NCBI GenBank assembly: GCA_024689465.1
Contig: JAILDL010000195.1
Location: 1 to 33,176, forward strand
Source of the DNA: Lachnospiraceae bacterium
GTDB taxonomy: Bacteria; Bacillota; Clostridia; Lachnospirales; Lachnospiraceae
Length of the DNA stretch: 33,176 nt
Direction: 5' to 3'
Positions 31,581 through 33,176 of this stretch are shown here, in pieces; position 1 is the stretch's first letter, and the number at the start of each line of letters is the position of its first letter. Under the pieces are notes generated by a model. It did no database searches. It was not told the DNA's origin and was given only the letters and a program-made list of their open reading frames with translations. The translations under genes and the position numbers were made by a program.

Positions 31581-33143
31581 ATGAAAAAGAAATTATTATC
31601 AGTCCTTCTGGCATCTGCAATGACAATGGCACTTCTTGCAGGTTGCGGAAGCACAGACGCAGGAACTGCTGCACCCGCTGAGACATCCAGCGAAACAGCA
31701 GCCGCAACAACTACTACTGACAGCGCAGCCGGTGACGCTGCAGCAGCTGACACAACTACCGCTTCCGGTGATGCGGTAACCATCAACGTTTATCGTTGCT
31801 CCTTCAACGTAGCAAACCCTGATACGGATCAGGTTAAGAAGGTTCAGGATGCGATCAACGCTTACATCGCTGACAAGATCAATGTTCAGATCAACTTAAC
31901 AGATGTTGGCTCCGGTGAGTACACCGATAAGGCTAACCTGGCACTTGCAAACAACGAGATCAACTTACTGTGGACAGCTTCCTGGGAAGGCACCATCGGT
32001 ACCAACGACCTGGTTCCTCAGAACGCAGTTAAGGACATTACCGATCTGCTTCCCGGCACCGACCTGTACAACTCCATGGATGCTGGTCAGTGGGAAGCTA
32101 CCAAGTATGATGGCAAGAACTACTTCATCCCTGTTTACAAGGACAATGTAGAAGGTTATGATTTCATGTTCCGTCAGGATCTGATCGACAAGCACGGCTG
32201 GGATATCACAACTGTTAAGACTTTAGCAGACCTTGAGCCCATGCTGGCTGATGCTAAGGCTGATGGCCTTAAGTATCCCTTACTGACACAGAAGACCGCT
32301 ATGTTCTACAGATGGTACATCGACAAGTTCGATTTCTTCACAGCTGATTCTTCTACAAACTTCTTCGCAGTAGATCGTGCTACCAACGAAGTAATCGATA
32401 CCATCCAGACTCCTGAATATGCAGAGTTCTGCAAGCTGATGGGTGACTGGGCAGACAAGGGTTACATCTCTGAAGATGAAGTAACCAAGACAACCAACGA
32501 CCAGACAACTCAGTCTCAGGATTGGGCTATTTCCTGGTGGACCGATATCCCTGTAAACGACGAAGCTGATGCTCGTTACGGCCAGGATGTTACCATGCAG
32601 CCTGCAACGCAGAGATACGCTCACTCTACTTCCGCACTTGGTTCCTGCTACTGTGTAACAGCTAACAGCACCGACGAAGAAGCAAAGGCTTGTATCGATT
32701 TCATGGGCCTGCTGTACACCGATTCTACTCTGGCTGATATCTACACCTTCGGTATTGAAGGCGAAGACTTCACTTACAACGCTGATCACCAGGTTGAGCA
32801 GACTTCCGAGAAGTACAACCACTCCATGTGGGAGTCCGCTTCCGCTACTATCGTAACTCCTCTGGCAAACGAGCCTGCAAACAAGGCTGAACTGTACGAG
32901 GCATTCAACGGTGGTGCTAACACCTCTTGCGCAGCTGGTTTCCGTTTCGACAAGAGCCCTGTAGAGGCACAGTACTCTGCTTGCTCCGCTCTGTTCGAGC
33001 AGTACGGCTTCGTTCTTGAGAACGGTGGCGTTCCTGCAGCAGATGTAGATGCTTACATCGAGCAGTACCAGGCAGCACTGGATGAAGCTGGTTACCAGGA
33101 TGTTCTGGCTGAGTTCCAGAGCCAGTACGACGCTTGGAAGTAG
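31581..33143 (+). CDS. Sugar-binding lipoprotein of the ABC importer
   Basis: A 520-residue extracellular solute-binding protein. Residues 1-21 are a lipoprotein signal with lipobox LAGC (Cys22). A spacer rich in Ala, Thr, Ser and Asp (about 23-65) lifts the binding domain from the membrane; the domain runs from VTINVYRCSFNVANPD to the end. It belongs to the larger LipO/YtcQ-type oligosaccharide binders paired with LplB/YtcP permeases. AAGGAGG lies 8 nt before the ATG, the best ribosome binding site in the window. Codons shift towards T-ended GCT, CCT, GGT and TCT relative to the neighbours, consistent with high expression. The sugar is not provable; the GH94 gene suggests a beta-glucan fragment such as cellobiose. 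Confidence 0.95.
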   Translation: MKKKLLSVLLASAMTMALLAGCGSTDAGTAAPAETSSETAAATTTTDSAAGDAAAADTTTASGDAVTINVYRCSFNVANPDTDQVKKVQDAINAYIADKINVQINLTDVGSGEYTDKANLALANNEINLLWTASWEGTIGTNDLVPQNAVKDITDLLPGTDLYNSMDAGQWEATKYDGKNYFIPVYKDNVEGYDFMFRQDLIDKHGWDITTVKTLADLEPMLADAKADGLKYPLLTQKTAMFYRWYIDKFDFFTADSSTNFFAVDRATNEVIDTIQTPEYAEFCKLMGDWADKGYISEDEVTKTTNDQTTQSQDWAISWWTDIPVNDEADARYGQDVTMQPATQRYAHSTSALGSCYCVTANSTDEEAKACIDFMGLLYTDSTLADIYTFGIEGEDFTYNADHQVEQTSEKYNHSMWESASATIVTPLANEPANKAELYEAFNGGANTSCAAGFRFDKSPVEAQYSACSALFEQYGFVLENGGVPAADVDAYIEQYQAALDEAGYQDVLAEFQSQYDAWK

Positions 33144-33153
33144 GATTTAGCTT

Positions 33154-33176
33154 CCGGCAAGCTTCATAAGCTTTGA
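33154..33176 (+). other. Possible start of a terminator at the window edge
   Basis: After the binding-protein stop, AAGCTT-CAT-AAGCTT (33160-33174 region) forms a short hairpin. The window ends here, so a T run cannot be checked. Confidence 0.3.

Noticed and set aside
31738-31775. Alanine/threonine-rich stretch of the binding protein as a repeat-expansion region
   Set aside because: Low-complexity spacers after the lipid-modified Cys are common in Gram-positive binding proteins, and no exact nucleotide repeat was seen.

Overview
The window looks like the chromosome of an anaerobic, butyrate-forming, fibre-degrading Firmicute, most likely a member of the Lachnospiraceae (inferred from protein flavour and gene content; no 16S gene is present). 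Supporting points are a ptb-buk butyrate operon, secA followed by a frameshifted prfB, a CIRCE/HrcA-type heat-shock operator, strong AGGAGG ribosome binding sites, sigma-A type promoters, and pectin- and cellulose-related glycosidases with a LacI-controlled sugar ABC importer that lacks its own ATPase. No phage, insertion sequence, CRISPR array or integrase was seen; this reads as ordinary chromosome with accessory sugar-use modules.

Layout. 1-3465 (+): tail of an unknown gene, a 27-residue single-helix membrane peptide, a YbaK-type aminoacyl-tRNA deacylase, a two-helix membrane Nudix hydrolase, MtnA and an SGNH esterase, closely packed. 3526-5400 (+): a promoter, a structured leader and a transmembrane chemoreceptor, closed by a bidirectional terminator. 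5514-7552 (-): ptb-buk. 7674-11561 (+): secA and prfB; prfB needs a +1 frameshift, and its slip site has UAA where UGA is normal. 11652-15549 (+): a membrane-anchored beta-propeller-like protein and a GH78 rhamnosidase. 15598-16191 (+): CIRCE-controlled hsp20. 16306-16379 (-): tRNA-Arg(ACG). 16581-22105 (+): an FMN-dependent hydroxy-acid dehydrogenase, a GGDEF-EAL protein with a C-terminal LamG-like domain, an ABC exporter and a Nudix hydrolase. 22181-28146 (-): a DUF3990-like protein, a MerR regulator, a GH43 lipoprotein and a GH94 cellobiose phosphorylase. 28448-33143 (+): LacI regulator, two permeases and a solute-binding lipoprotein.

How the parts fit. The right third is a sugar-use locus. 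The binding protein and permeases import an oligosaccharide, GH94 phosphorolyses cellobiose inside the cell, and the LacI protein probably controls both directions from the 461-bp divergent region. That region has two strong opposed promoters and four perfect copies of ACGAAAACG spaced 21, 31 and 41 bp, the first lying at the predicted start site of the lacI-ABC transcript. GH43 (outside) and GH78 (inside) add arabinan and rhamnoside breakdown.

The features most worth a second look are the UAA-type prfB frameshift site, the helically phased operator array, the soluble GGDEF-EAL-LamG fusion, the MerR/DUF3990 pair, and the paired inverted repeats in front of hsp20.
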